From: Clostridiales bacterium mt11
GTDB taxonomy: Bacteria; Bacillota; Clostridia; Tissierellales; Tepidimicrobiaceae
Direction of reading: 5' to 3'
Length of the DNA stretch: 60,786 nt
Assembly: GCA_001282665.1 (NCBI GenBank)
Contig: LN874946.1
Location: forward strand, 263,449-324,234
Each line of letters starts with the position of its first letter. Within the stretch, counting starts at the first letter, position 1. The notes beneath the pieces are model-generated. The model was not told where the DNA came from. It saw only the letters and a program-made list of their open reading frames with translations, and searched no databases. Of this stretch, positions 50,963 to 60,744 are shown one piece after another. Made by a program: the position numbers and the translations under genes.

Positions 50963-51928
50963 ATGGCTAACTATATAGATATTATTAGAACCATTATTAT
51001 TTCGTTTGTAATTACCCTGATTTTAGGGCCTATAATTATTCCAATGCTAAGAAAACTTAAAATTGGTCAAAATGTAAGAGATGATGGACCGAAATCCCAT
51101 TTGATTAAATCCGGTACCCCTACAATGGGAGGCATAATAATGTTAGTTGCATTGCTTATCACTACCATAACTTCAGGAATGTTAAATAGTGATATGTATA
51201 TACTACTAATATCTACTTTTGGTTTTGGTTTTATTGGATTCATTGATGATTATATGAAAATCAAAAATAAAAGATCCTTAGGGTTAAAACCTTATCAAAA
51301 ATTAATAGGACAAATAATATTGGCTGTATTATTGGCCATATACCAATCTAATACATCCATGCTTGGAACTAAGATTATCGTTCCATTCCTAAGCAATAAG
51401 TATTTAGATTTAGGGATGTTATATGTGCCATTTATAGCCTTTGTAGTTGTAGGCACTGTTAACAGTGTAAATTTAACAGATGGTTTAGATGGATTAGCAA
51501 CAGGAGTTACTTTAATAGTTCTATCCTTTTTTGGGCTAGTTGCCCTTAATTGGGGTTTAGGAAGCATATCGGTGTTTTCAGCTGCATTATCTGGTGCTTG
51601 TATTGGATTTTTAATATATAATGCTTATCCAGCAAAAGTTTTTATGGGAGATACAGGTTCTTTGGCTTTAGGTGGAGCTATTTCAGCTATTGCCATATTA
51701 TTAAATCTGCCTCTTATAATACCTATAGCAGGGGGCATATATTTTGCAGAAGCACTGTCAGTTATAATTCAAGTAACTTCCTATAAATTGACGGGTAAGA
51801 GGGTATTTTTAATGGCACCTCTTCATCATCATTTTGAACAAAAGGGATGGAATGAAACAAGGGTGGTTATTGTGTTTTGGAGTATTACTGTTATACTATG
51901 TTTAATAGGTGTAGCAAGTTTAAACTAA
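50963..51928 (+). CDS. mraY: Phospho-MurNAc-pentapeptide transferase
   Basis: The product has 321 residues from ATG 50963 behind AGAGAGGAGAAAACC. This membrane enzyme with about ten helices makes lipid I. Motifs: DGPKSHLIKSGTPTMGGIIML, GFGFIGFIDDYMKI (catalytic Asp pair), VNSVNLTDGLDGLATG, FMGDTGSLALGGA and APLHHHFEQKGWNETRVV. All are complete and the length is normal. Confidence 0.96.
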   Translation: MANYIDIIRTIIISFVITLILGPIIIPMLRKLKIGQNVRDDGPKSHLIKSGTPTMGGIIMLVALLITTITSGMLNSDMYILLISTFGFGFIGFIDDYMKIKNKRSLGLKPYQKLIGQIILAVLLAIYQSNTSMLGTKIIVPFLSNKYLDLGMLYVPFIAFVVVGTVNSVNLTDGLDGLATGVTLIVLSFFGLVALNWGLGSISVFSAALSGACIGFLIYNAYPAKVFMGDTGSLALGGAISAIAILLNLPLIIPIAGGIYFAEALSVIIQVTSYKLTGKRVFLMAPLHHHFEQKGWNETRVVIVFWSITVILCLIGVASLN

Positions 51929-51950
51929 CAGGAAAGTCAGGTGTAAATAT

Positions 51951-53312
51951 ATGAATTTGAAAAACAAAAACATACTAATATTGGGTCTAGGAATTACTGG
52001 AGTATCTACTGTAAAAACTTTAAATAAACTAGGAGCTAATATAGTTATAAGTGATCTTAAAGATAGAAATCAATTAGATGAATTTATTTCTCAAATAGAA
52101 AATATAGATGTTAAATTATATTTAGGAACAAATGATGTAGCCCTTGATAATATAGACTTAATAATTAAAAGTCCAGGGATACCATTAACCAATGAAGTTA
52201 TAAATCAAGCCAATAAAAAGGGAATAGAGGTAATAACCGATTTGGAATTAGCCTATAGAATAAGTCCAAGTAGCAACTTTATTGCCATTACTGGTACTAA
52301 TGGAAAGACTACAACTACTACATTGACAGGTGAGATATTTAAAAAGGCAGGATTTACTACTCATGTAGCAGGAAATATTGGAGTAGGGATATTGTGGGAT
52401 ATTATAAATTCTAATAGCGAAGATATATTTGTAATAGAAGCAAGCAGTTTTCAATTGGAAAGCACTAAAACCTTTAAACCCAATATAAGCTTAATATTAA
52501 ACATAACTCCAGATCATTTGAATTGGCATAATACCATGGATAAGTATATTGAAGCTAAGAAAAAAATATTTAAAAATCAAGATAGGAATCAATATACTGT
52601 GTTGAATTACGATGATCCATTGTTGAGAAATATGGAAAAAGAAATAAAATCTAATTTAATATGGTTTAGTGTGGATAATAAATTGTCTAAAGGCGTATAT
52701 ATAGAAGAAGGATATATTGTAATAAACGATGGGACTAAGGTACAAAAAATACTTAAGGCTGAAGAAGTAAAGATATTAGGTAAACATAATTTAGAAAATG
52801 CCTTAGCTAGTATTGCAATAGCATGGATAATGGGAATTGACATAAATACGATGCAAGAAGTACTTAAAATTTTCCCTGGTGTTGAGCATAGGATAGAATA
52901 TGTAGATACCATTAGAGGAGTTCAATTCTTTAATGATTCCAAAGGTACTAATTCAGATGCGAGTATAAAAGCTGTAGAGGCAGTAAAATCTCCAATTATA
53001 TTGATAGCAGGAGGTATGGATAAAGGAACTGAGTTTGATGATTTTATTCAATCCTTTAACAACAAAGTAAAAGCTCTTGTATTACTAGGAGAAACTAAAG
53101 AAAAAATAAAGAATACGGCTTTAAAGTATGGATTTAAAAACTTATATATAGTAGAAGATATGAAAACAGCGGTAAAGAAAAGCTATGAATTGGCAGAAAA
53201 AGGGGATAATATACTACTTTCACCTGCTTGTGCATCTTGGGATATGTATAGTAGCTTTGAAGAACGAGGAAATGATTTTAAGCAAGCAGTATATTGTTTG
53301 AAGGAGGAATAA
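51951..53312 (+). CDS. murD: UDP-MurNAc-L-alanine:D-glutamate ligase
   Basis: The product has 453 residues from ATG 51951 behind TCAGGTGTAAATAT. It adds D-Glu to UDP-MurNAc-Ala. Motifs: LILGLGITGVSTVKTL (UDP binding), IKSPGIPLTN, the ATP loop ITGTNGKTTTTTL, EASSFQLE, LNITPDHLNWH and FNDSKGTNSDAS. The length is usual. It ends one base before the ftsW start region. Confidence 0.96.
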   Translation: MNLKNKNILILGLGITGVSTVKTLNKLGANIVISDLKDRNQLDEFISQIENIDVKLYLGTNDVALDNIDLIIKSPGIPLTNEVINQANKKGIEVITDLELAYRISPSSNFIAITGTNGKTTTTTLTGEIFKKAGFTTHVAGNIGVGILWDIINSNSEDIFVIEASSFQLESTKTFKPNISLILNITPDHLNWHNTMDKYIEAKKKIFKNQDRNQYTVLNYDDPLLRNMEKEIKSNLIWFSVDNKLSKGVYIEEGYIVINDGTKVQKILKAEEVKILGKHNLENALASIAIAWIMGIDINTMQEVLKIFPGVEHRIEYVDTIRGVQFFNDSKGTNSDASIKAVEAVKSPIILIAGGMDKGTEFDDFIQSFNNKVKALVLLGETKEKIKNTALKYGFKNLYIVEDMKTAVKKSYELAEKGDNILLSPACASWDMYSSFEERGNDFKQAVYCLKEE

Positions 53313-53313
53313 A

Positions 53314-54432
53314 ATGGCTAAAAAAGCTAAAAAAAGGGCTTGTGATTTTACTTTGCTTTTAGCAACTTTACTCCTTGTATTTATAGGCATAATAATGGTA
53401 TTTAGCTCATCTTGGCCAGAAGGAATAAAAACCTTTAACGATGGATACCATTTTTTAAAAAAACAACTAGTTGCAGCGAGTTTAGGATTAGTCGCTATGC
53501 TTTTCTTTATGAATTTTGATTATAGAAGATTGAATAAGATGTCTAAGTTTATATTTATAATGGCTATAATTAGTGGACTTTTGATATTTACTCCTTTAGG
53601 TATTGAAAAAAAAGGAGCAAGAAGATGGGTTAATCTGGGTTTTACTACTTTTATGCCATCTGATATTATAAAGTTAGGCTCAATTATATTTTTATCTTCC
53701 TTTTTATCTAAAAGAAAAAATGATGTAAAGGATATAAAAAAAGGTTTAATTCCTGCATTAATGATTATAGGGGCTTCTTGTGGAATGATATATATACAAA
53801 AGGATTTATCTACAACCTTTACTTTAGGAGCTACCCTTATGAGTGTTTTCTTTGTAGCTGGGCTGAAAATTTCCCATTTAGTATTTTTAATATTAGCAGC
53901 ATCCTTAGGGTTATTTAAAGCTATTACTGGGGAAGACAACGAGTACAGGATGAGAAGGATTACTGGATTTTTGGACCCTTTTGCAAATAAGCTTGATGTA
54001 GGGTGGCAGTCAGTACAGTCCTTATATGCTTTAGGTTCTGGTGGGTTATTTGGATTAGGTTTAGGAAAGAGTAGGCAAAAATTCTTTTATATTCCTGAAC
54101 CATATAATGATTTTATATTTGCAATAATTGGTGAAGAATTAGGCTTTTTAGGAGCTTTCACTGTGGTTTTATTATTCCTATTGCTGATATGGCGAGGTAT
54201 AAGGATTGCTTTAAATATAGATGATCTATTTGGTTGTTTACTTGCTTCAGGGATTGTAGCTTTAATTACAATTCAATCCTTAATCCATATTGCAGTTGTA
54301 ACTTCATCAATACCCCCTACTGGTATACCTTTACCTTTTGTAAGCTATGGTGGTACTTCATTAATATTGTATATGTCATCTATAGGAATTCTATTAAATA
54401 TATCTAGACATGTAACTACAGATAGGAGTTGA
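53314..54432 (+). CDS. ftsW: SEDS peptidoglycan polymerase FtsW/SpoVE
   Basis: The product has 372 residues from ATG 53314 behind GAAGGAGGAATAAA. A SEDS-family glycosyltransferase of about ten helices. Motifs: FSSSWPEG near the start, GARRWVNLGFTTFMPSDIIKLGSIIFLS, GWQSVQSLYALGSGGLFGLGLGKSRQK, IPEPYNDFIFAIIGEELGFLG and the closing GIPLPFVSYGGTSLI. It works with the class B PBP above. Whether it serves division (FtsW) or spore cortex (SpoVE) cannot be told; in Bacillus spoVE holds this place. Confidence 0.94.
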   Translation: MAKKAKKRACDFTLLLATLLLVFIGIIMVFSSSWPEGIKTFNDGYHFLKKQLVAASLGLVAMLFFMNFDYRRLNKMSKFIFIMAIISGLLIFTPLGIEKKGARRWVNLGFTTFMPSDIIKLGSIIFLSSFLSKRKNDVKDIKKGLIPALMIIGASCGMIYIQKDLSTTFTLGATLMSVFFVAGLKISHLVFLILAASLGLFKAITGEDNEYRMRRITGFLDPFANKLDVGWQSVQSLYALGSGGLFGLGLGKSRQKFFYIPEPYNDFIFAIIGEELGFLGAFTVVLLFLLLIWRGIRIALNIDDLFGCLLASGIVALITIQSLIHIAVVTSSIPPTGIPLPFVSYGGTSLILYMSSIGILLNISRHVTTDRS

Positions 54433-54437
54433 AAAAA

Positions 54438-55541
54438 ATGCGATATCTAATAACAGGAGGAGGGACTGGAGGTCATATAAATCCAGCTCTAGCTATAGCA
54501 ACGGAAATAAAAAATAGACATAAAGATGCAGAAATATTATATGTAGGAACTGAAAATGGTCTTGAAAGCGAACTAGTACCTAAGGAAGGGTTTGAGTTTA
54601 AGACTATTAGGGTTAAAGGGATGCCAAGAAAGCTCAATAAGGAATCATTTATTGCTTTAAAGGAATTATTCTTAGGTCTTAATGATGCAAAGAAGATTAT
54701 TAAGGATTTCAACCCAGATGTGGTTATTGGAACTGGAGGATATGTCTGCGGTCCAGTAGTTTATATAGCTAGCAAGAAAAAAGTTCCTACGATAATCCAT
54801 GAACAAAATGCATTTCCGGGAGTTACCAATAAAATACTCTCTCGATATGTGAATAAGGTTCTAATTACCTTTGAAGAGTCAAAAAAATACTTTAAATATC
54901 CAGATAGGGTAATTAGGACTGGAAATCCCATACGAAGAAGTATAGTGGAGGTAAATATAGAAAATGCTTATCATGATTTAGATATCGATCCTAATATCCC
55001 ATTTATTCTTTCTTTTGGAGGAAGTGGCGGACAAAAAAAGCTAAATGATGCTATGTATTATGTTATGAAAGAAAATATATCAAATACTAACTTACAGATT
55101 ATACATGTTACAGGTAAAAGGCTCTATGATGAATTTATGAATAAATTGAAAGAGGAAGGATTAAATCTAAAAAATAATATAAAAGTATTGCCATATTTTT
55201 ATGAGGTTCCAAAAGGACTTAATATTGCAGATTTAATCGTAACAAGTGCAGGAGCAATTACATTAGCAGAAGTATCAGCCGTTGGAGTTCCAAGTATTCT
55301 AATACCAAAAGCTTATACTGCTGAAAACCATCAAGAATATAATGCTAGGGCTTTTGAAGAAAAAGGTGCAAGCTATGTAATATTAGAGAAGGATTTAACT
55401 GGGAAGAAATTGAATGATGTCATTGAAAAAATTATCAATGATAAGAGTAAATTAATGGAAATGTCTAAAAACAGTAAAAAAATAGGGAAAATAGATGCAA
55501 CAGAGAAGATTGTAGATGTAATAGATGGATTAATAAAATAA
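54438..55541 (+). CDS. murG: Lipid II synthase MurG
   Basis: The product has 367 residues from ATG 54438, nine bases after TAGGAG; an in-frame TTG at 54429 lies in the ftsW stop. It transfers GlcNAc to lipid I on the inner membrane face. Motifs: LITGGGTGGHINPALAIA, VIGTGGYVCGPVV, TIIHEQNAFPGVTNK, ILSFGGSGGQKKLND and VTSAGAITLAEVSAVGVPSILIPKAYTAENHQ. Complete and of usual length. Confidence 0.96.
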   Translation: MRYLITGGGTGGHINPALAIATEIKNRHKDAEILYVGTENGLESELVPKEGFEFKTIRVKGMPRKLNKESFIALKELFLGLNDAKKIIKDFNPDVVIGTGGYVCGPVVYIASKKKVPTIIHEQNAFPGVTNKILSRYVNKVLITFEESKKYFKYPDRVIRTGNPIRRSIVEVNIENAYHDLDIDPNIPFILSFGGSGGQKKLNDAMYYVMKENISNTNLQIIHVTGKRLYDEFMNKLKEEGLNLKNNIKVLPYFYEVPKGLNIADLIVTSAGAITLAEVSAVGVPSILIPKAYTAENHQEYNARAFEEKGASYVILEKDLTGKKLNDVIEKIINDKSKLMEMSKNSKKIGKIDATEKIVDVIDGLIK

Positions 55542-55617
55542 TTCTTTTGTCACACTTCCAAGGTGTATGCATAATATGATGATATACATAAGCATTGGCA
55601 TATTTGGAGGTGCGATA

Positions 55618-56871
55618 ATGGGAAAAATAATTGTTAATGGTGGCAATCAACTTAGTGGGGAAGTTTATATAAATGGTGCAAAGAATGCAGTTTTACCTAT
55701 ACTAGCTGCTACTGTTATTGGGAATAATGAGAGTACAATTTTTAATGTACCCGATCTTAGAGATGTAGAGGTCATGGAAAAAATACTTCTATCCCTTGGC
55801 TGTGATGTAAAGCGAATAGATAAAATGATGTGGGTTGATTCAAAACCTTTAAACAGCATTAGAATTCCAGATGAATTGGTTAGGGAGATGAGGTCTTCCA
55901 TAATACTTATGGGAGCTATGCTTTCAAGATGTGGTGAGGTAATCATTAGCTATCCAGGCGGATGTGAAATTGGACCAAGACCTATTGATATGCATCTTAA
56001 AGCTTTAAGGGAAATGGGGGCTGAAATAGAGGAATCTCATGGATTCCTTTACTGTAGAACTAATGGATTAAAGGGATGTGAAATACAACTTGATTATCCA
56101 AGTGTAGGAGCAACAGAGAATATCATGTTAGCAGCTGTAAAGGCTAAAGGTATTACAGTAATTAGAAATGCAGCAAGGGAACCTGAAATAATTGACTTAC
56201 AGTCCTATTTAAATAAGGCTGGTGCAAAGGTAAATGGGGCAGGAACTTCTATTGTGATAATAGAGGGAGTAGATGAACTAGTAGATGTTACCCACAATAC
56301 GATGCCAGATAGAATAGTTGCAGGGACTTATATGGCAGCTTCTGCTATTACTCAAGGGGAAATTGTTGTAAAAAATATTATAATAGATCATCTACAAGCA
56401 ATTAGTGCAAAATTAAGAGAAGCTGGGTGTTTGATATATAATGATAGTAATTCATTAAAGATAATAGGTCCTAAAAGAATAAACTCCATTGAAATGATTC
56501 AAACCTTACCATATCCAGGATTTCCAACTGATATGCAAGCACAAATTATGGCTTTACTAAGCATAGCAAATGGCACAAGTATTATTTCAGAAACTGTGTT
56601 TGAGAACAGGTTTAAACATGCTGAAGAATTGACAAGAATGGGAGCTAATATAAAAATATTTGGAAAAGTAGCAGTTATAAAGGGTGTAAAAGAGTTGACT
56701 GGAGCAAAAACTACTGCTAAGGATTTAAGAGGGGGAGCTTGTCTTGTATTAGCAGGATTAGTAGCAAAGGGTACTACAGAAATAGAAAATGTATATCATA
56801 TCAATAGAGGTTATGAAGATTTTCATATTACATTGAAAGAATTAGGTGCTGATATTAAGATGATAGAGTAA
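55618..56871 (+). CDS. murA: UDP-GlcNAc 1-carboxyvinyltransferase
   Basis: The product has 417 residues from ATG 55618, five bases after TGGAGGTG; the longer frame from 55567 has no ribosome site. It commits UDP-GlcNAc to wall synthesis with PEP. Motifs: INGAKNAVLPILAAT, RSSIILMGAMLSR, YPGGCEIGPRPIDMHLKAL with the catalytic Cys, and the C-terminal NVYHINRGYEDF. The Cys means the usual fosfomycin target residue is present. In Bacillus this place of the cluster is held by murB. Confidence 0.95.
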   Translation: MGKIIVNGGNQLSGEVYINGAKNAVLPILAATVIGNNESTIFNVPDLRDVEVMEKILLSLGCDVKRIDKMMWVDSKPLNSIRIPDELVREMRSSIILMGAMLSRCGEVIISYPGGCEIGPRPIDMHLKALREMGAEIEESHGFLYCRTNGLKGCEIQLDYPSVGATENIMLAAVKAKGITVIRNAAREPEIIDLQSYLNKAGAKVNGAGTSIVIIEGVDELVDVTHNTMPDRIVAGTYMAASAITQGEIVVKNIIIDHLQAISAKLREAGCLIYNDSNSLKIIGPKRINSIEMIQTLPYPGFPTDMQAQIMALLSIANGTSIISETVFENRFKHAEELTRMGANIKIFGKVAVIKGVKELTGAKTTAKDLRGGACLVLAGLVAKGTTEIENVYHINRGYEDFHITLKELGADIKMIE

Positions 56872-56894
56872 AAGGCAGCTTTTGCTGCTTTTAT
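56870..56894 (+). terminator. Weak hairpin after murA
   Basis: AAAAGGCAGC and GCTGCTTTT, nearly complementary, form a stem with a TTTT loop and a short T tail. It could reduce but not stop transcription into ftsQ. Confidence 0.45.
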
Positions 56895-56926
56895 AGATTA
56901 GGACAAGTAGGTAGGTGCTGTTATAT

Positions 56927-57682
56927 ATGAAAAGGGATAAGAATTCTAAAAGAAGAATTAGAAAAAGAAAAAGGATTTTAAAATTTCTTTTATTTGTTAT
57001 GATGATAACACTATTCTATCTATTTGCATTTAAAACTAAATTTTTTAACATTAAAAAAATTGAAGTTTTAGGGAATAAGAAGATGAGTTACGAAAAAATT
57101 GTTAATTCTTCCACATGCATTAAGGGAGAAAATATTTTTAGAATAAGTAAAAAATTAGGAGAAGAGAGTTTAAATAGGTTAGCTTATATAAAAGAGGCAA
57201 AGATAAAGAGAAAATTGCCTAGTACAATAGTTATTGAAGTAGAGGAACGGAAGGAAATAGCAATAATACCATATATAGGTTCATTTGTTTATATAGATAA
57301 TGAAGGTTATATTTTATCCATAGAAGAAAAAAAAGGAGAAACTGAATTACCACAAATATTTGGATTAGAACTTGTGGATTTAGAAGTTGGTAACAATCTT
57401 TTTGAACAGTTAGAAGGGGAAAATATTAAGAATTTCATTGTTTTAAGTGAGGAGGCAAAACTCTTGAAATTAATGAAATATGTCAATTTCTCTGATGATA
57501 ATAATATAAAGGTTCAATTAAATAATGATATTAAGGTTGCCTTCGGACCCTGGGATAATGTAAAATATAAATTAAGCTTTCTATCTGAAATTTTGAAGGA
57601 TATTGAAAAAAAGGATATTGAAGTTAGACAAATATTGTTCAATAAAGGTGATAATCCAATTATAGTGATAGATAATAAATAG
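56927..57682 (+). CDS. ftsQ: Cell division protein FtsQ/DivIB
   Basis: The product has 251 residues from ATG 56927 behind GTAGGTGCTGTTAT. A very basic N-terminal tail (KRDKNSKRRIRKRKRILK), one membrane helix (LLFVMMITLFYLFAF), then a POTRA domain (FFNIKKIEVLGNKKMSYEKIV) and the FtsQ/DivIB beta domain (IKRKLPSTIVIEVEERKEIAIIPYIGSFVYIDNEGYIL). It scaffolds FtsL and DivIC outside the membrane at the septum. It lies directly before the DUF881 pair, as in Bacillus. Confidence 0.92.
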   Translation: MKRDKNSKRRIRKRKRILKFLLFVMMITLFYLFAFKTKFFNIKKIEVLGNKKMSYEKIVNSSTCIKGENIFRISKKLGEESLNRLAYIKEAKIKRKLPSTIVIEVEERKEIAIIPYIGSFVYIDNEGYILSIEEKKGETELPQIFGLELVDLEVGNNLFEQLEGENIKNFIVLSEEAKLLKLMKYVNFSDDNNIKVQLNNDIKVAFGPWDNVKYKLSFLSEILKDIEKKDIEVRQILFNKGDNPIIVIDNK

Positions 57683-57692
57683 GGGGAATTAG

Positions 57693-58421
57693 ATGAAAAA
57701 GTCAAAGGGCCGATTGTCGATTACAATAGTTTCCTTATTTTTAGGTATTATACTGGCTATACAATTTAGGACTGTAAATAAGTCTGTTGGAGAGGGTGTA
57801 CTCCCTACTCAAAGAGCTCAGCAATTAGCTTTAGAGCTAAAAAAAGCTCAGGAAACTAGAGATGCTGCGGTCAAAGCGTTAGATGAGGCTGAAAATAAGA
57901 TAAAGCAATATGAAAAGGGAGAAGCCGACAATAACGTCTATGCAGAAAATCTATATAAGGATTTGGAAAAATACAGGATGTTAGCAGGTTATGTAGATTT
58001 AGAAGGACCCGGAATTACAATGGAAATTCAAGAACCACCTGCTGATGTACAATTTGGTATAGAGTATAATATCGTTGAGGACTTAGATTTAATACTTCAG
58101 ACCATTAGCGTTTTAAATGCTGCTGAAGCAGAAGCAATTTCAATAAACGATCAGAGGTATACTGCTTTTACGGAGATAGAAAGAGCTGGGAATCATATTG
58201 AAATCAATGGAGTTTCTCTAAGCTCACCTATTGTTATAAAAGCTATAGGGGATCCTAGTACATTAGAGTCAGCTTTAGCACTTAAGAGAGGCGTTGTTTG
58301 GACATTTGAATATTATGATTATAATGTACATTTAACTCAAGAGAAAAATATAAAGATACCAAAGTATAGAAAGTTAAAAGAATTTATATATGCTAAGCCA
58401 GTTGAAAATGAAGCCAATTAA
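57693..58421 (+). CDS. DUF881 family protein (YlxW/YlxX-like), first copy
   Basis: The product has 242 residues from ATG 57693 behind AGGGGGAATTAG. An N-terminal membrane helix (LSITIVSLFLGIILAIQF), a coiled coil (LALELKKAQETRDAAVKALDEAENKIKQYE), then the DUF881 domain with LEGPGITMEIQEPP, LDLILQTISVLNAAEAEAISINDQRYTAFTEIE and VIKAIGDPSTLESAL. The function is not established; the gene is conserved between ftsQ and ftsZ in Firmicutes. Paralogous to the next gene. Confidence 0.9.
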   Translation: MKKSKGRLSITIVSLFLGIILAIQFRTVNKSVGEGVLPTQRAQQLALELKKAQETRDAAVKALDEAENKIKQYEKGEADNNVYAENLYKDLEKYRMLAGYVDLEGPGITMEIQEPPADVQFGIEYNIVEDLDLILQTISVLNAAEAEAISINDQRYTAFTEIERAGNHIEINGVSLSSPIVIKAIGDPSTLESALALKRGVVWTFEYYDYNVHLTQEKNIKIPKYRKLKEFIYAKPVENEAN

Positions 58422-58437
58422 GACATGGGGGATTTAT

Positions 58438-59166
58438 ATGAATAATACAAAAAAACCTAGTTTAACCATATTAATTTGCTCTGTTTTGTTAGGCATTTTT
58501 ATGGCTGGTCAATTTAAACAAAATATACCTAGTCTTGCACCGGTTACATTGAGATCAATTCAAAACACTAAAAATGAGATAAACACAGTCAACAAGGAAA
58601 TTGAAGATTTAAATAATATGATAGCTGATAAAGAAGAAAAAGTGAAGACATTAGAAAGTATTGCTAGTGGTGATGAGAATATATTAGATATTTTACAATC
58701 AGAGCTTGAGAAAAATAGAACCATTGCAGGATTGCAAAAAGTTGAAGGATCAGGTATTGTCATTAAGATGCAGGATAATATGGTTGAAGGGGCTTTTGGT
58801 GAAGAGTATGATTTGGATGTAGTGCATGATATAGATGTTTTAAGGATTATAAATGACTTAAGGGGGGCAGGTGCAGAAGCTATAAGTATTAATGGTCAGC
58901 GAGTTTTAGCTGTATCAGAAATTAAATGTGGTGGACCTATTATTAGAGTAAATGGGAAGAGTTTAGGTGTACCATTTTTTATAAAAGCTATAGGGGATCC
59001 GAAACTTCTATATGCAGCTATAAATGCTCCCAATACTTATGCCTATGCATTAAAAAATATAGATCAATTAAATATTGAAACAACTGTAGAAGATAACATC
59101 ATAATTCCTGCATATAGTGGAAGATTTAGCTATAAGTATGCAAAACCAATAAAAGAGGGTGATTAA
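58438..59166 (+). CDS. DUF881 family protein (YlxW/YlxX-like), second copy
   Basis: The product has 242 residues from ATG 58438 behind CATGGGGGATTTAT. It has the same plan as the first copy: membrane helix (LTILICSVLLGIFMAGQF), coiled coil (NEINTVNKEIEDLNNMIADKEEKVKTLE), and DUF881 domain (VEGSGIVIKMQDN, LRIINDLRGAGAEAISINGQRV, IKAIGDPKLLYAAI). The two genes probably arose by tandem duplication and correspond to ylxW-ylxX of Bacillus. Its function is unknown. Confidence 0.9.
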   Translation: MNNTKKPSLTILICSVLLGIFMAGQFKQNIPSLAPVTLRSIQNTKNEINTVNKEIEDLNNMIADKEEKVKTLESIASGDENILDILQSELEKNRTIAGLQKVEGSGIVIKMQDNMVEGAFGEEYDLDVVHDIDVLRIINDLRGAGAEAISINGQRVLAVSEIKCGGPIIRVNGKSLGVPFFIKAIGDPKLLYAAINAPNTYAYALKNIDQLNIETTVEDNIIIPAYSGRFSYKYAKPIKEGD

Positions 59167-59167
59167 T

Positions 59168-59518
59168 ATGTTTTTTGCTTTAATAGGCATATTAACTGGT
59201 GTGGTAATCGGTCTTATGTTACCATATACTTATAACACGGCCTATTCATTATATATTTCAGTAGCTATTCTTGCTTGTCTAGACTCTGTCTTTGGTGGGA
59301 TAAAAGCAAATCTAGAGAATAAATTTGATACAAGTATTTTTATCTCTGGATTCTTTGGAAATGCTGTTCTTGCCGCTTTCCTAGCTTATATTGGAGACAG
59401 ACTTGGAGTACCCTTATATTATGCAGCCATTTTTACTTTTGGAGGAAGATTATTTGAAAACTTTGCAAGTATTAGAAGAATTATTCTATATAAGAATAAA
59501 TCAAAGAATAAAGGGTAA
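59168..59518 (+). CDS. sbp: Small basic membrane protein Sbp (DUF1290)
   Basis: The product has 116 residues from ATG 59168 behind AGAGGGTGATTA. Four membrane helices are predicted, with LDSVFGGIKANLENKFDTSIFISGFFGNAVLAAFLAYIGDRLGVPLYYAA matching DUF1290. In Bacillus sbp lies between ylxX and ftsA. Here no ftsA follows; ftsZ comes next. The function is unknown. Confidence 0.9.
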   Translation: MFFALIGILTGVVIGLMLPYTYNTAYSLYISVAILACLDSVFGGIKANLENKFDTSIFISGFFGNAVLAAFLAYIGDRLGVPLYYAAIFTFGGRLFENFASIRRIILYKNKSKNKG

Positions 59519-59643
59519 TCCATTTTATATAAACATTAGGATAAGATATAGTTAGTTTAGTATTATTTTATGTGAAAATTTTAGAAATCAAAATACTTAA
59601 TATGAAAGATAGTTTGCAATTAATAGATAAGGGGGTTAAAGCT

Positions 59644-60720
59644 GTGTTTGATTTTGATGTTGATGTTGAAGAATTTGCAAAGATAAAAGTTGTTGGGGTT
59701 GGTGGTGGAGGGAATAATGCTGTAAATAGAATGGTTGATTGCGGCGTTAGAGGCATTGAATTTATTGCACTTAATACGGATAGACAAGCTTTATTTTCAT
59801 CTCGAGCTGAACAAAAATTACAGATAGGTGAAAAGTTAACTAGAGGATTAGGAGCTGGTGCAAATCCTGAAATAGGTATGAAAGCAGCCGAGGAGAATAG
59901 AAATGAGATTATGGAAGCTTTAAAAGGCGCAGACATGATATTTATTACAGCTGGTATGGGTGGTGGCACTGGTACAGGAGCTGCTCCTATAGTTGCTGAA
60001 GTAGCAAAAGAATTAGGAATACTTACAGTTGGAGTTGTCACAAAACCTTTTACATTTGAAGGAAGAAGAAGACAAGTTCATGCTGAAAAAGGTATAGAAG
60101 AGTTAAAAACAAAAGTTGATACTTTGGTAACCATACCAAATGATCGACTGCTTCAAGTAGCAGAAAAGAAAACCACTATGGTTGAAGCATTTGCCATGGC
60201 AGATGAGGTACTTAAACAAGGTATACAAGGAATTTCAGATTTAATTGCAGTTCCTAACTTAATAAACTTAGACTTTGCCGATGTAAAGACTATTATGTAT
60301 AATCGAGGTATTGCTCACATGGGAATTGGTAAAGCTGCTGGTGAAAATCGAGCTGTAGAAGCTGCTAAACAGGCCATAAAGAGTCCATTACTAGAGACTT
60401 CAATTGATGGAGCTAAAGCAGTGTTATTAAATATTACTGGCGGTGGAGATTTAGGATTATTTGAAGTTAATGAAGCAGCTGATTTAATTAGACAAGCTGT
60501 GGATCAAGATGCAAATATAATATTTGGTGCTGGAATAGATGAAACTTTAAAAGAGGAAATAAAAATAACTGTTATTGCGACAGGATTCGATTCTGAAAGA
60601 GCACTGAGAATAGAAAGATCATTATCTAAAGATTCCAAAGGAAATGAGGAAAGTGCCGCTACTGGTGAATTTAATCTAGACGATTTAGATATCCCTACAT
60701 TTTTAAGAAAAAGGGACTAA
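59644..60720 (+). CDS. ftsZ: Cell division protein FtsZ
   Basis: The product has 358 residues from GTG 59644, nine bases after AAGGGGG; a longer frame from 59572 has no ribosome site. This tubulin-like GTPase forms the Z ring. Motifs: VVGVGGGGNNAVNRMVD, NTDRQAL, the G box FITAGMGGGTGTGAAPIVA, and the T7-loop region DFADVKTIM. The C-terminal peptide DLDIPTFLRKRD is the docking tail for membrane anchors such as FtsA or SepF. The gene closes the visible dcw cluster. Confidence 0.97.
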   Translation: MFDFDVDVEEFAKIKVVGVGGGGNNAVNRMVDCGVRGIEFIALNTDRQALFSSRAEQKLQIGEKLTRGLGAGANPEIGMKAAEENRNEIMEALKGADMIFITAGMGGGTGTGAAPIVAEVAKELGILTVGVVTKPFTFEGRRRQVHAEKGIEELKTKVDTLVTIPNDRLLQVAEKKTTMVEAFAMADEVLKQGIQGISDLIAVPNLINLDFADVKTIMYNRGIAHMGIGKAAGENRAVEAAKQAIKSPLLETSIDGAKAVLLNITGGGDLGLFEVNEAADLIRQAVDQDANIIFGAGIDETLKEEIKITVIATGFDSERALRIERSLSKDSKGNEESAATGEFNLDDLDIPTFLRKRD

Positions 60721-60744
60721 TTAAAAATATCATAAATTAATGTC

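Noticed and set aside
51295..51567. Antisense frames of 60-140 codons within aroA, mraY, ftsW, pstC, pstA and others
   Set aside because: They mirror conserved genes on the other strand, have no ribosome sites and no recognisable protein pattern.
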